Source: Flavobacterium sp.
Lineage (GTDB): Bacteria; Bacteroidota; Bacteroidia; Flavobacteriales; Flavobacteriaceae
Assembly (NCBI RefSeq): GCF_017985075.1
Contig: NZ_JAGNYF010000019.1
Coordinates: 1 to 32,721 of the forward strand
Length of the DNA stretch: 32,721 bases
Reading direction: 5' to 3'
Shown: positions 23,443 through 31,959 of the stretch, piece after piece
How positions within the stretch are numbered: the first letter of the stretch is position 1
Layout of the letters: each line of letters opens with the position of its first letter
Notes under the pieces: model-generated
Told to the model about the DNA's origin: nothing
The model's database searches: none
What the model saw: the letters and a program-made list of their open reading frames with translations, nothing else
Program-made: the position numbers and the translations under genes

Positions 23443-24013
23443 AGTAAAAAGAACTAAATTTAAAAAAATCGATTTGATGGAAGAAAACATTGATGATATT
23501 TCAGATTTGAAATATTTTGAAAATTTAGAATATTTGTCATTGACTATTAACAATATTAAAAACTTAAAACTAAATGATTTTTTATATTTAAAGGAAATTT
23601 ATTGTGCGAGAAACTTATTATCTGTTTTAGAAATCACGAATTTACCCTCATTAGAGCTATTAGCCTGTGGTTTAAATGATTTGAAAAATGTTAAAATTGA
23701 AAAATGTCCAAAATTGGAGTATTTGAATTTAATGGATAATAAAATTGAATACATTGATTTAAGTTCATTTTCAAATTTAAAATACCTTACAATAGATAAT
23801 AACAAATTAGAAAATTTAGATTTATCAAAAAATAAAGAAATTATTCAGATAGATTTAAAAAATAATAATTTAAAAGAGTTAGATTTAAAAAATAATGATA
23901 AGTTGAATCTAAATATGTGTTACATAGATGAAAGTGTGAAATTAATTTTGAATAAAAAACAATCTAAACAAAATAAATCAAATTTACCTCCACCAGTTAT
24001 TATTCAGGATTAA
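23423..24013 (+). CDS. Leucine-rich repeat protein, cytoplasmic
   Basis: This 196-residue protein is built of about six 20-23-residue leucine-rich repeats: LEYLSLTINNIKNLKL, LKEIYCARNLLSVLEI, LELLACGLNDLKNVKI, LEYLNLMDNKIEYIDL, LKYLTIDNNKLENLDL and IIQIDLKNNNLKELDL. There is no signal peptide. The C-terminus is basic and then ends PPPVIIQD. LRR proteins bind other proteins; no partner is evident. The ATG at 23423 overlaps cmk by 20 bp; ATG 23477 is an alternative but would cut the first repeat. The region is richer in A and T than its neighbours, and the gene looks like an accessory addition. Confidence 0.82.
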   Translation: MRSWKSKVKRTKFKKIDLMEENIDDISDLKYFENLEYLSLTINNIKNLKLNDFLYLKEIYCARNLLSVLEITNLPSLELLACGLNDLKNVKIEKCPKLEYLNLMDNKIEYIDLSSFSNLKYLTIDNNKLENLDLSKNKEIIQIDLKNNNLKELDLKNNDKLNLNMCYIDESVKLILNKKQSKQNKSNLPPPVIIQD

Positions 24014-24030
24014 TAAAGTTTGAAAATTAA

Positions 24031-24225
24031 TTAGACACCAAAACGAGCTAAAATTTTAGGAACACCGTTCTTTAATAAAAAATCTTTTTCGTCTTTATTA
24101 GAAAAATCAATCTCAATTTCACTTGAATAAAATATTTCTTCAATTTTATAGCCATGATTAACTATAAATTGAGACAATTCTTCTTCAGTGAAGTCTTTTT
24201 TTGATATGAAGTATGATTTAATCAT
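24031..24225 (-). CDS. Small hypothetical protein with its own promoter
   Basis: This 64-residue protein begins MIKSYFISKKDFTEEELSQF, has an acidic centre (EIEIDFSNKDEKDF) and ends in GVPKILARFGV. I do not recognise the family. Support for a real gene comes from a regular helix/strand pattern and from an exact -7 box (TAAATTTG) placed 4 nt before the ATG, as for two other genes here. It lies tail-to-tail with the LRR gene, 17 bp away, with no terminator between. There is no signal peptide, membrane helix or cysteine motif. It could still be a chance frame in an AT-rich gap. Confidence 0.55.
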   Translation of the reverse strand: MIKSYFISKKDFTEEELSQFIVNHGYKIEEIFYSSEIEIDFSNKDEKDFLLKNGVPKILARFGV

Positions 24226-24229
24226 ATTT

Positions 24230-24237
24230 CAAATTTA
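24230..24237 (-). promoter_or_regulatory. Putative -7 box, 4 nt before the small gene's ATG
   Basis: The minus strand reads TAAATTTG followed by AAAT and the ATG at 24225. No clear -33 TTG is seen upstream. Confidence 0.45.
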
Positions 24238-24530
24238 TAGAAATTTTTTGAATAATAATGAATTAAATAATAAAGTTCTAAAAAACTCTATCTTTTGATA
24301 TTTATAAATTTCATCCAGATGAATTATTTTAAGAAAGCTCAATAGTAAATGGTTTTTTCAAAATTAAATATCGTTACAAATTAAATGAAAAAGTTGATTA
24401 GAAATATGAAAATATTACAATTGATTTAAATAAAGTTGATTTTAATTGATTTTAAAACTTTCTTCAATTACATTTTTACTTTTCACTAATTACTATTCAC
24501 TTTTAACTCCGCACTTTTTCCTACAAATTA
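24238..24530. other. AT-rich intergenic region without a recognisable gene
   Basis: About 290 bp between the small gene's promoter and the rpsA promoter holds no convincing reading frame. It contains three TTGATTT copies (24421, 24436, 24446) and a pyrimidine-rich stretch with ACTTTTCACT / ACTATTCACT-like repeats (about 24478-24508). It may be remnant sequence or a long upstream region. Confidence 0.5.
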
Positions 24531-24560
24531 TTTGTATTTATCAAAAAAATAGTATCTTTG
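24531..24560 (+). promoter_or_regulatory. Strong rpsA promoter
   Basis: TTTG (24531-24534), 18 bp, then TATCTTTG (24553-24560) is a full match to the Bacteroidota -33/-7 consensus, the best promoter in the window. It fits high expression of a ribosomal protein gene. Confidence 0.8.
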
Positions 24561-24564
24561 CACA

Positions 24565-24679
24565 CCTTTTGGCGGAGTAGAGTTTTCAATTGGTAATCAA
24601 ATATTTATGTAAATCACTGTTGTTGTTTTAACCTGCACAATAAAACTCAAAACAAACACAACATACAAATTAAACACGC
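24565..24679 (+). promoter_or_regulatory. Long rpsA 5' leader
   Basis: The promoter position implies a leader of about 115 nt before the rpsA ATG, much longer than the other leaders here. It contains a start-stop pair ATGTAA (24607-24612) in the loop of ATTTA-TG-TAAAT and ends in an A/C-rich unstructured stretch. S1 is autoregulated through its leader in proteobacteria; a similar role here is inference. Confidence 0.45.
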
Positions 24680-26464
24680 ATGTCTGAATTAAACAAAGAC
24701 CAAGAGTCGTTTTTAGCAGATTTCAACTGGCATAATTATGCTGAAGGAATTGACCCTATTGACGCAAGTAACCTTCAAGAATTTGAAGATTTAGTATCAA
24801 AAACATTCATCTCAACTTCTGATGAAGAAGTAGTAGAAGGAGTAGTTGTAAGAATCACTGACAGAGATGTTATTGTGGATATCAACGCTAAATCTGAAGG
24901 AGTTATCTCTTTAAACGAATTCCGTTACAATCCATCACTAAAAGTGGGTGACAAAGTAGAAGTATTAATTGATATCCGTGAGGATAAAACAGGTCAATTA
25001 GTATTATCTCACAAAAAAGCAAGAACAATCAAAGCATGGGATAGAGTTATTTCTGCTAACGAAACTGGAGAAATTGTTAACGGTTTTGTTAAATGTAGAA
25101 CTAAAGGTGGAATGATTGTTGACGTATTTGGTATTGAAGCTTTCTTACCAGGTTCTCAAATTGATGTGAAACCAATCCGTGATTATGATCAATACGTAAA
25201 CAAAACTATGGAATTTAAAGTTGTGAAAATTAATCACGAATTTAAAAACGTAGTAGTTTCTCATAAAGCGCTTATCGAAGCAGATATCGAAGTTCAGAAA
25301 AAAGAAATCATCGGTCAATTAGAAAAAGGACAAGTATTAGAAGGTGTGGTTAAAAACATTACTTCTTATGGTGTGTTCATTGACTTAGGTGGTGTAGATG
25401 GATTAATCCATATTACAGACTTATCTTGGTCTCGTATCAATCATCCAAGTGAAGTATTAGAATTAGATCAAAAATTAAATGTTGTAATTTTAGATTTCGA
25501 TGACGAGAAAACAAGAATTCAATTAGGTTTAAAACAATTAAACGCTCATCCATGGGATGCTTTATCAGCTGAATTAAATGTTGGTGATAAAGTAAAAGGT
25601 AAAGTAGTTGTTTTAGCTGATTATGGTGCTTTCATTGAAGTAGCTGAAGGAGTTGAAGGATTAATTCACGTTTCTGAAATGTCTTGGTCTACACATTTAC
25701 GTTCTGCTCAAGATTTCGTTAAAGTTGGTGATACTGTAGATGCAGTTATCTTAACTTTAGATAGAGATGATAGAAAAATGTCATTAGGTATTAAACAAAT
25801 GACACAAGATCCATGGACAGGAATTACTGAAAAATATCCAGTAGGTTCTAAACATACAGGAATTGTAAGAAACTTTACTAACTTTGGAATTTTCGTAGAA
25901 TTAGAAGAAGGAATTGATGGTTTAGTATATATTTCTGATTTATCTTGGACTAAAAAAATCAAACATCCATCAGAATTTGTTAACGTTGGTGACAAATTAG
26001 ATGTTGTAGTTTTAGAATTAGATGTTGAAGCTCGTAAATTATCTTTAGGTCACAAACAAACTTTAGATAATCCTTGGGACAAACACGAAGCTGCTTATGC
26101 AGTAGGTACAGTTCACACTGGTACTGTTTCTGAAATTGTTGATAAAGGTGCTACTGTGGAATTTTCTGAAGACGTTCAAGGATTTGTTCCAACACGTCAT
26201 TTAGAAAAAGAAGATGGTAAAAAATTGAAAAAAGGTGATTCAATTGAATTTAAAGTTATCGAATTTAACAAAGAATTCAAAAGAATTGTTGCTTCACATA
26301 CTGCTACTTTCAGAGAAGAAGAAGAGAAAAACTTCAAATCTGCTTCAAACGAATCTAGCAATAATAATGTAGCTTCATCTTCAAACAATGCTGAAAAATC
26401 TACTTTAGGAGATATCGATGCATTAATGGAATTAAAAGCAAGAATGGAAAAAGGAGAAAAATAA
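24680..26464 (+). CDS. rpsA: 30S ribosomal protein S1
   Basis: bS1 binds mRNA on the small ribosomal subunit and helps start translation, which matters in a lineage that rarely uses Shine-Dalgarno pairing. The 594-residue protein has six S1 domains. They begin near residues 53 (EGVVVRITDRDVIVDI), 128 (NGFVKCRTKGGMIVDV), 220 (EGVVKNITSYGVFIDL), 305 (KGKVVVLADYGAFIEV), 392 (TGIVRNFTNFGIFVEL) and 479 (TGTVSEIVDKGATVEF). Domains 3-5 are the most canonical, with the GLIHITDLSW-type motif. The C-terminal tail is Ser/Asn-rich (about 555-575), then helical. Strong promoter, long leader and hairpin terminator indicate a separate unit. Confidence 0.97.
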   Translation: MSELNKDQESFLADFNWHNYAEGIDPIDASNLQEFEDLVSKTFISTSDEEVVEGVVVRITDRDVIVDINAKSEGVISLNEFRYNPSLKVGDKVEVLIDIREDKTGQLVLSHKKARTIKAWDRVISANETGEIVNGFVKCRTKGGMIVDVFGIEAFLPGSQIDVKPIRDYDQYVNKTMEFKVVKINHEFKNVVVSHKALIEADIEVQKKEIIGQLEKGQVLEGVVKNITSYGVFIDLGGVDGLIHITDLSWSRINHPSEVLELDQKLNVVILDFDDEKTRIQLGLKQLNAHPWDALSAELNVGDKVKGKVVVLADYGAFIEVAEGVEGLIHVSEMSWSTHLRSAQDFVKVGDTVDAVILTLDRDDRKMSLGIKQMTQDPWTGITEKYPVGSKHTGIVRNFTNFGIFVELEEGIDGLVYISDLSWTKKIKHPSEFVNVGDKLDVVVLELDVEARKLSLGHKQTLDNPWDKHEAAYAVGTVHTGTVSEIVDKGATVEFSEDVQGFVPTRHLEKEDGKKLKKGDSIEFKVIEFNKEFKRIVASHTATFREEEEKNFKSASNESSNNNVASSSNNAEKSTLGDIDALMELKARMEKGEK

Positions 26465-26487
26465 TTTTTTCTATTCTTAATCATATT

Positions 26488-26521
26488 AAGTCCCAATCAT
26501 TTCTGATTGGGACTTTTTTTT
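26488..26521 (+). terminator. Intrinsic terminator after rpsA
   Basis: AAGTCCCAATCA and TGATTGGGACTT form a perfect 12-bp stem around TTTC, followed by a T-run. It is the most stable terminator in the window. Confidence 0.92.
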
Positions 26522-26550
26522 ATGTAATTTAGCCATTCACAGATAAAAAT

Positions 26551-27180
26551 ATGTTTAAAGATATCGACTTCAAAAGAGCGCTACAAGAATTACCAGAAAA
26601 GGAGAAAGACAAACTTATTTTAAGATTGTTACGACGAGATTTGGATTTAGCAGAAAAATTATATTTTGAGTTGGTAGACACCGATTCTATAGAAGACAAA
26701 CGTAGGATAATGGAAATAAATATTTCTAAACAAATTCATCGTTTTTCTGAAAATTTTCACTCATTAGATTATATTGCAATTGAAATGCGTAATATCAGCG
26801 GAAAAATTTCGCACCACGTGAAAATCACAAAAGATAAGTTTGGTGAAATTAGCTTAAATTTACAAATGCTAAATGAAGTTATAGAGCAAAATGCTTTTTC
26901 ATTAACGCATTCTAAACCACAAAAGTCTACTAAGTTTTATAATTATGTTATTGTTCGAACTTTTAAAATTCTACTTTTAATTCAGGCACTTCACGAAGAT
27001 TTTCTTTTGGATTTTAAAGAAGATTTGAATAGGCTAGGAGTCAATATTTCTAAAGACAAGCTGCTTTTAAAAACGGCAAACTATAACAGTTTAGATATCA
27101 ACTGGATTTTAGAGGCAGAAATACCAGAAAATATTCTTCAAATTCATAAAGAAATAAAAGCGGCAGGTTTTTTAAAGTAA
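26551..27180 (+). CDS. Conserved hypothetical protein, helical
   Basis: This 209-residue soluble protein has no signal peptide or membrane segment. It is charged and largely helical. It begins MFKDIDFKRALQELPEKEKD, continues with KLILRLLRRDLDLAEKLYFELVD and later SLDYIAIEMRNISGKISHHVKITKD. I do not recognise a named domain, though the general look is of a flavobacterial protein of unknown function. A near -7 match (TAATTTAG, 26524-26531) lies 19 bp before the ATG, just after the rpsA terminator, so it is probably transcribed on its own. Its even codon use and length make it a confident gene but an unknown one. Confidence 0.8.
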   Translation: MFKDIDFKRALQELPEKEKDKLILRLLRRDLDLAEKLYFELVDTDSIEDKRRIMEINISKQIHRFSENFHSLDYIAIEMRNISGKISHHVKITKDKFGEISLNLQMLNEVIEQNAFSLTHSKPQKSTKFYNYVIVRTFKILLLIQALHEDFLLDFKEDLNRLGVNISKDKLLLKTANYNSLDINWILEAEIPENILQIHKEIKAAGFLK

Positions 27181-27186
27181 ATAATT

Positions 27187-27208
27187 ACGCAAAGATTCGC
27201 AGAGAAAG
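27187..27208. repeat. Short CGCAAAG/CGCAGAG repeat
   Basis: ACGCAAAGATT is followed directly by CGCAGAGAAAG, two imperfect copies of one unit in the gap before the pheT terminator. It resembles an intergenic repeat I associate with flavobacterial genomes, which is not verified. Confidence 0.4.
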
Positions 27209-27225
27209 TAATGATTTTCACAAAA

Positions 27226-27260
27226 AAAATCCTTTTAAGCTTTAAATTAAAAGGATTTAT
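27226..27260. terminator. Bidirectional terminator (unknown gene / pheT)
   Basis: AAATCCTTTTAA (27227-27238) and TTAAAAGGATTT (27247-27258) form a 12-bp perfect stem with an 8-nt loop, A-rich before, lying between convergent genes. Confidence 0.82.
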
Positions 27261-27279
27261 ATATTCTAATATAATTATT

Positions 27280-29709
27280 TTATCTTAAAACCGCTTCAAA
27301 TTTTGTTTCGAAATTGCTTTGTAATTTATTCATAATTTTATCAATCTGAACATCTGTTAGTGTGTTTGAAGTATCTTGAAGAACAAAACTTAAGGCATAC
27401 GATTTTTTTCCTTCTGGAAGGTTTTTTCCTTCATAAACATCAAATAAGTTGATATTTTTTAATAACGATTTTTCCGTTTGTTTTGCCACTACATATAACG
27501 CTTCAAAAGTTACAGATTGATTTACTAATAGCGCCAAATCTCTTCTTACTTCTGGGAATTTTGGAATATCAACTAATTTTATTTTATTTGAAACATATTT
27601 TTGTATAGCATCCCAATTTACATCTCCAAAAAACACATCTTGTTTGATGTCGAAATGTTTTAAAACCGATTTTTTAATGGTTCCGAATTCGGCAATCACT
27701 TCATTTCCAATAGCAAATCCCATTCCTTCAGCAAAAACATCTTGTGATACTGGAACTGTTTTTACTTTCGTATCGATGTTTAATTTAGATAAAACAGCTG
27801 TAATATACCCTTTGAATAAAAAGAAATCTGTAGGTTTTTGAGCCAAATTCCAACTTTCAGATGAAGCATTACCTGACATCGTTATTGTTAGATGCTTTTT
27901 TTCTGAATATTTTCCTTCTATACTATGATATGTTTTTCCAAATTCAAATAATTTTAAATCTGAATTTCTTCTATTAATATTATAAGAAACCGCTTCTAAA
28001 GCTGAAAATAACAACGATTGACGCATTACAGATAAATCATTACTTAATGGATTTAACATTGTAACGGTTTCTTCTGAAAGCACTTGGTCAGAATAGGCTA
28101 TGTAATTTGAAGTCGTTAACGAATTGGCCATCATTTCATTAAATCCTAAGGCACATAATTGATTGGCAATAATGTTTTGCACTTTAAATTCTTCTGTTCT
28201 TGAAGAATTTGAAACCGATGCGTTAATTTTATTCGGAATTTTAATATTGTTATAACCGTAAACTCTTAAAATTTCTTCAATAACATCTACTTCTCTTTGC
28301 ACATCTACTCTGTACGGAGGAATATTTAAACCTAAACCAGCATCAGAAATACTATTGATTTTGATATCTAATGAAGCTAAAATATTTTTAATGGTTTCTT
28401 TTTTAAGTTCTTCTCCAATTAATTTATTTACTTTTTCAAAAGATAGAAAAACATTAAAATCTTCTATCTTTTTAGGATAAATGTCAATTAAATCTGAAGT
28501 GATTTCGCCACCTGCAACTTCTTGGATTAACAAAGCAGCACGTTTTAACGCATAGTCTGTTATTTGTGGATCAATTCCTCTTTCAAATCGGAATGATGCA
28601 TCTGTTGATAAAGTATGACGTTTTGCAGTTTTTCTAATAGAAACAGGATTAAAATAAGCACTTTCTAAGAAAATATTAGTTGTAGTTTCTGTTACTCCAG
28701 AATTGGCACCGCCAAAAACACCAGCCATACAAATAGGTCCAGATTCATCGCAAATCATTAAATCTTCCTCATGTAATGCACGTTCAATACCATCTAAAGT
28801 TGTGAATTTTGTACCGGCTGAAACTGTTTTTACAATTATTTTATTTCCATTTATTTTATTCGCATCAAAAGCATGTAAAGGTTGACCTAATTCATGTAAA
28901 ACATAATTTGTAACGTCAACAATATTGTTTTTAGGAGTAAGTCCAATTGCTTTTAATCGGTTTTGTAACCAGCTTGGTGAAGGTTTTACTGTAATTCCTG
29001 AAATAGTTACACCAGCATATCGAGGCGCTAATTTAGCATCTTCAACTTTAACATCTATTTTTAAGGTTCTTTTGTCGACTTTAAATTTACTTACAGAAGG
29101 TGTAATAAATTCGGTAGTTACATTTGATTGTAATAAACCTGCTTTTAAATCACGAGCAACTCCCATATGGCTCATGGCATCCGCACGATTTGGAGTTAAA
29201 CCAATTTCAAAAACTTCATCTACTTCAATGTTAAAAACTTTACTAGCTGGAGTTCCTGGTTTTAAATCGTCGGCCAAAACCATAATTCCGTCATGACTAT
29301 TACCTAAACCAATTTCGTCTTCGGCGCAAATCATTCCGTGGCTTTCTTGCCCTCTAATTTTTCCTTTCTTTATTTCAAAAGCGTTTCCTTCTTTATCATA
29401 TAATTTTGTTCCAATAGTAGCTACAGGAACTTTTTGTCCTGCCGCAACATTGCTGGCTCCACAAACTATTTGAACAGGATCGTTTCCATCACCTAAATCT
29501 ACGGTTGTAATTTTTAACTTATCTGCATCAGGATGTTTTTCACAAGTTAAAACATGCCCAACTACAATACCTTTCAGTCCGCCGGCAACACTTTCAAATG
29601 CTTCAACAACTTCAACTTCTAAACCTAAATCGGTAAGTAAAGCGGCTGTTTCATCTGATTCCCAGTCTATTTTAATAAATTGTTTTAGCCAATTATAAGA
29701 AATACGCAT
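27280..29709 (-). CDS. pheT: Phenylalanine--tRNA ligase beta subunit
   Basis: PheT forms the alpha2-beta2 enzyme that charges tRNA-Phe; the alpha subunit gene pheS is not in the window. The 809 residues hold the N-terminal tRNA-binding OB fold (about 40-150, with VVGHVLTCEKHPDADKL), the B3/B4 editing domain, the B5 domain, the inactive catalytic-like core, and a C-terminal ferredoxin-like anticodon-binding domain (KFPEVRRDLALLV onward). The start MRISYNWLKQF at 29709 is the family norm; the upstream extension to 29766 overlaps the promoter and is rejected. pheT separated from pheS is common in Bacteroidota. Confidence 0.97.
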   Translation of the reverse strand: MRISYNWLKQFIKIDWESDETAALLTDLGLEVEVVEAFESVAGGLKGIVVGHVLTCEKHPDADKLKITTVDLGDGNDPVQIVCGASNVAAGQKVPVATIGTKLYDKEGNAFEIKKGKIRGQESHGMICAEDEIGLGNSHDGIMVLADDLKPGTPASKVFNIEVDEVFEIGLTPNRADAMSHMGVARDLKAGLLQSNVTTEFITPSVSKFKVDKRTLKIDVKVEDAKLAPRYAGVTISGITVKPSPSWLQNRLKAIGLTPKNNIVDVTNYVLHELGQPLHAFDANKINGNKIIVKTVSAGTKFTTLDGIERALHEEDLMICDESGPICMAGVFGGANSGVTETTTNIFLESAYFNPVSIRKTAKRHTLSTDASFRFERGIDPQITDYALKRAALLIQEVAGGEITSDLIDIYPKKIEDFNVFLSFEKVNKLIGEELKKETIKNILASLDIKINSISDAGLGLNIPPYRVDVQREVDVIEEILRVYGYNNIKIPNKINASVSNSSRTEEFKVQNIIANQLCALGFNEMMANSLTTSNYIAYSDQVLSEETVTMLNPLSNDLSVMRQSLLFSALEAVSYNINRRNSDLKLFEFGKTYHSIEGKYSEKKHLTITMSGNASSESWNLAQKPTDFFLFKGYITAVLSKLNIDTKVKTVPVSQDVFAEGMGFAIGNEVIAEFGTIKKSVLKHFDIKQDVFFGDVNWDAIQKYVSNKIKLVDIPKFPEVRRDLALLVNQSVTFEALYVVAKQTEKSLLKNINLFDVYEGKNLPEGKKSYALSFVLQDTSNTLTDVQIDKIMNKLQSNFETKFEAVLR

Positions 29710-29732
29710 TTTTCGAAATTTAAATAAGACCA

Positions 29733-29763
29733 CAAAGATAAGTATTTGATTAGAATTTAAAAG
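29733..29763 (-). promoter_or_regulatory. Putative pheT promoter
   Basis: On the minus strand, TTG, 23 bp and TATCTTTG (29733-29740) match the -33/-7 layout at the upper end of the spacing range. The box ends 23 nt before the pheT ATG. Confidence 0.6.
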
Positions 29764-29818
29764 CAATTTTTACACTTCCTGTAGAATTAATTCATAAATA
29801 TTTTTCCCTAAAATCGAT

Positions 29819-29846
29819 TTTGAAACATATTGTTTTTGTAATTTTG
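29819..29846 (+). promoter_or_regulatory. Putative kup promoter
   Basis: TTG (29819-29821), 17 bp, then TAATTTTG (29839-29846) matches the consensus. The ATG follows 23 nt later. Confidence 0.6.
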
Positions 29847-29869
29847 TATTTCGTTTTATAAAAATCAAA

Positions 29870-31828
29870 ATGGAAAAAGGTCATCATGGCTTGCACAAAC
29901 TTTCTGCAGCCGGTTTACTAGTTACGCTAGGTATTATTTATGGAGATATTGGAACTTCTCCTTTGTATGTTCTTAATGCAATTATTGGAAAAAATCCTAT
30001 AGATTCAGATATCATAAAAGGAGCCATTTCATGTATTTTTTGGACATTAACACTTCAGACCACAATAAAATATGTAATTCTTACGCTTCGAGCGGATAAT
30101 AATGGTGAAGGTGGAATTTTTTCGTTATACGCTTTAATTAGAAAAGCTAAAATTAAATGGTTGTTGTTTCCTGCCATAATTGGAGGTTGTACATTATTAG
30201 CGGATGGTATAATTACACCGCCCATTTCTGTTTCATCAGCAATAGAAGGAGTAAAGACAATGTACCCAAGTTTTGAGGAAAAATATATAATGTACATTGT
30301 AATGATAATTCTAACGTTATTATTTGCTATTCAACAGTTTGGAACTAAATTTATCGGGAAGTTTTTTGGACCTGTAATGTTCGTTTGGTTTGCCATGCTT
30401 GGTGGATTAGGATTAATACAAACGATTAATAATGTTGATATTCTTTCTGCTTTAAATCCGTATTATGCTTATAAGCTACTTTCTGTTCATGGTGGCTATT
30501 TATATTTAGGTGCTGTATTTTTGTGTACAACAGGAGCAGAGGCCTTGTATTCTGATTTAGGACATTGTGGAAAAGACAATATTAGAATTAGCTGGATATT
30601 TGTAAAAGCAACATTAATTTTAAATTATTTAGGTCAAGGTGCTTGGTTAATTCAGCACGATGGTCAAACTTTAGCACAAGCTGGAATTACAAACCCTTTT
30701 TACGGAGTGATGCCGCAGTGGTTTTTACCTTTCGGAATTGCCATTGCTACTTTAGCAGCAATTGTAGCGTCACAAGCATTGATTAGTGGATCATTTACTT
30801 TAATTAATGAAGCCATTCGTTTGAATTTTTGGCCAAAAGTTAAAATAAAATATCCAACAGAATTACGCGGACAATTATATATTCCGTCTTTAAATTGGTT
30901 ATTATGGGCAGGTTGTATTTTTATTGTACTTTACTTTGAAAAAGCGGCTGCAATGGAAGCGGCATATGGTTTGGCAATTGTTTTAACAATGTTAATGACA
31001 ACTACATTGCTGAATTTTTATATGATAATTAAAAGATATAACAGAACCTTTATTTGGGTAATTGTAATCACGTATTTAATTATAGAATTGGCCTTTTTAT
31101 ATGCTTGTATGCATAAATTTGGAGAAGGTGGATACATAACTTTAATTATTGCTTTTGTATTATTTGCCGTAATGACATGTTGGTATTTTGCAAGAAAAAT
31201 CAGAAACAGATTTGTTGAATTTGTGAAATTAGATAAATATTTACCTGTTTTAGAAGATTTGAGTAGAGATGAATCAATTGCAAAATATGCCACAAATTTA
31301 GTGTATTTAACAAGTGCGGATAACCGATACGAAATCGAATCAAAAATTATATACTCTATTATTAATAATAGTCCGAAGCGTGCTGATATTTATTGGTTTG
31401 CTCACGTACATGTTGTAGATGAACCGTATACTATGGAATACAGAGTTTGTGAATTTATTCATGATGATGTTATCCGTGTTGATTTTAGATTAGGATTTAG
31501 AGTTGCACCAAAATTCAATAAAATGTTTGCACAAGTTGTAAAAGACATGCAAAAAAGGGGAGAAGTAGATTTGACAAGTAGATATACTTCTTTGCATAAA
31601 CATAAAATTATTAGCGATTTCAGATTTGTATTAATCGAAAAATTTATGTCGTATGATAATGCTTTGCCATTCTATGAAAAACTTATTTTAGATGGGTATA
31701 ATGTATTGAAAAAATTAGGCTTGTCTGAAGAAAAAGCATTTGGTTTAGATCCAGGTTCGGTAACTATAGAAAAGTTTCCACTTAAAATTTCAGAGACAAA
31801 AGCATTAAAATTAACAAGAATAGATTAA
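29870..31828 (+). CDS. kup: KUP-family potassium uptake transporter
   Basis: This 652-residue inner-membrane protein imports K+ with protons. The family signature GIIYGDIGTSPLYVLNAI lies in the first helix (about 20-37). It is followed by about 12 membrane helices to residue 440, including ADGIITPPISVSSAIEG and the GAEALYSDLGHCG region. The remaining 200 residues form the cytoplasmic domain, a usual part of Kup. The length agrees with E. coli Kup (622). It is divergent from pheT and ends at its own terminator. With the Kef-type antiporter at 7.5 kb the window holds both a K+ importer and a cation exporter. Confidence 0.96.
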   Translation: MEKGHHGLHKLSAAGLLVTLGIIYGDIGTSPLYVLNAIIGKNPIDSDIIKGAISCIFWTLTLQTTIKYVILTLRADNNGEGGIFSLYALIRKAKIKWLLFPAIIGGCTLLADGIITPPISVSSAIEGVKTMYPSFEEKYIMYIVMIILTLLFAIQQFGTKFIGKFFGPVMFVWFAMLGGLGLIQTINNVDILSALNPYYAYKLLSVHGGYLYLGAVFLCTTGAEALYSDLGHCGKDNIRISWIFVKATLILNYLGQGAWLIQHDGQTLAQAGITNPFYGVMPQWFLPFGIAIATLAAIVASQALISGSFTLINEAIRLNFWPKVKIKYPTELRGQLYIPSLNWLLWAGCIFIVLYFEKAAAMEAAYGLAIVLTMLMTTTLLNFYMIIKRYNRTFIWVIVITYLIIELAFLYACMHKFGEGGYITLIIAFVLFAVMTCWYFARKIRNRFVEFVKLDKYLPVLEDLSRDESIAKYATNLVYLTSADNRYEIESKIIYSIINNSPKRADIYWFAHVHVVDEPYTMEYRVCEFIHDDVIRVDFRLGFRVAPKFNKMFAQVVKDMQKRGEVDLTSRYTSLHKHKIISDFRFVLIEKFMSYDNALPFYEKLILDGYNVLKKLGLSEEKAFGLDPGSVTIEKFPLKISETKALKLTRID

Positions 31829-31833
31829 ATATT

Positions 31834-31867
31834 AAAAAAGCCAGAATTTTAGTTCTGGCTTTTTTTA
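31834..31867 (+). terminator. Intrinsic terminator after kup
   Basis: AAAAAGCCAGAA and TTCTGGCTTTTT pair around a 6-nt loop (TTTTAG). The core is the same as in the terminators at 5258 and 20807. Confidence 0.87.
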
Positions 31868-31898
31868 TGTTTAGTATTTAAAATTGAAATAGGTTAAT

Positions 31899-31906
31899 TA
31901 TATTTG
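31899..31906 (+). promoter_or_regulatory. Putative -7 box of the small lipoprotein gene
   Basis: TATATTTG matches the consensus, 53 nt before the ATG. A TTG 12 bp upstream is too close for a normal -33. Confidence 0.4.
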
Positions 31907-31959
31907 AATTTAAATAGCTTAGTATTGTACCTAACCATGAAAATAACAATTAAATAAAG

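Noticed and set aside
24478-24508. Possible CRISPR-like or tandem array before rpsA
   Set aside because: Only two imperfect copies of a short pyrimidine-rich unit are seen, with no regular spacing or spacers.
29710-29766. Longer pheT starting at 29766
   Set aside because: The extra residues overlap a clear -33/-7 promoter, and MRISYNWLKQF is the normal PheT start.
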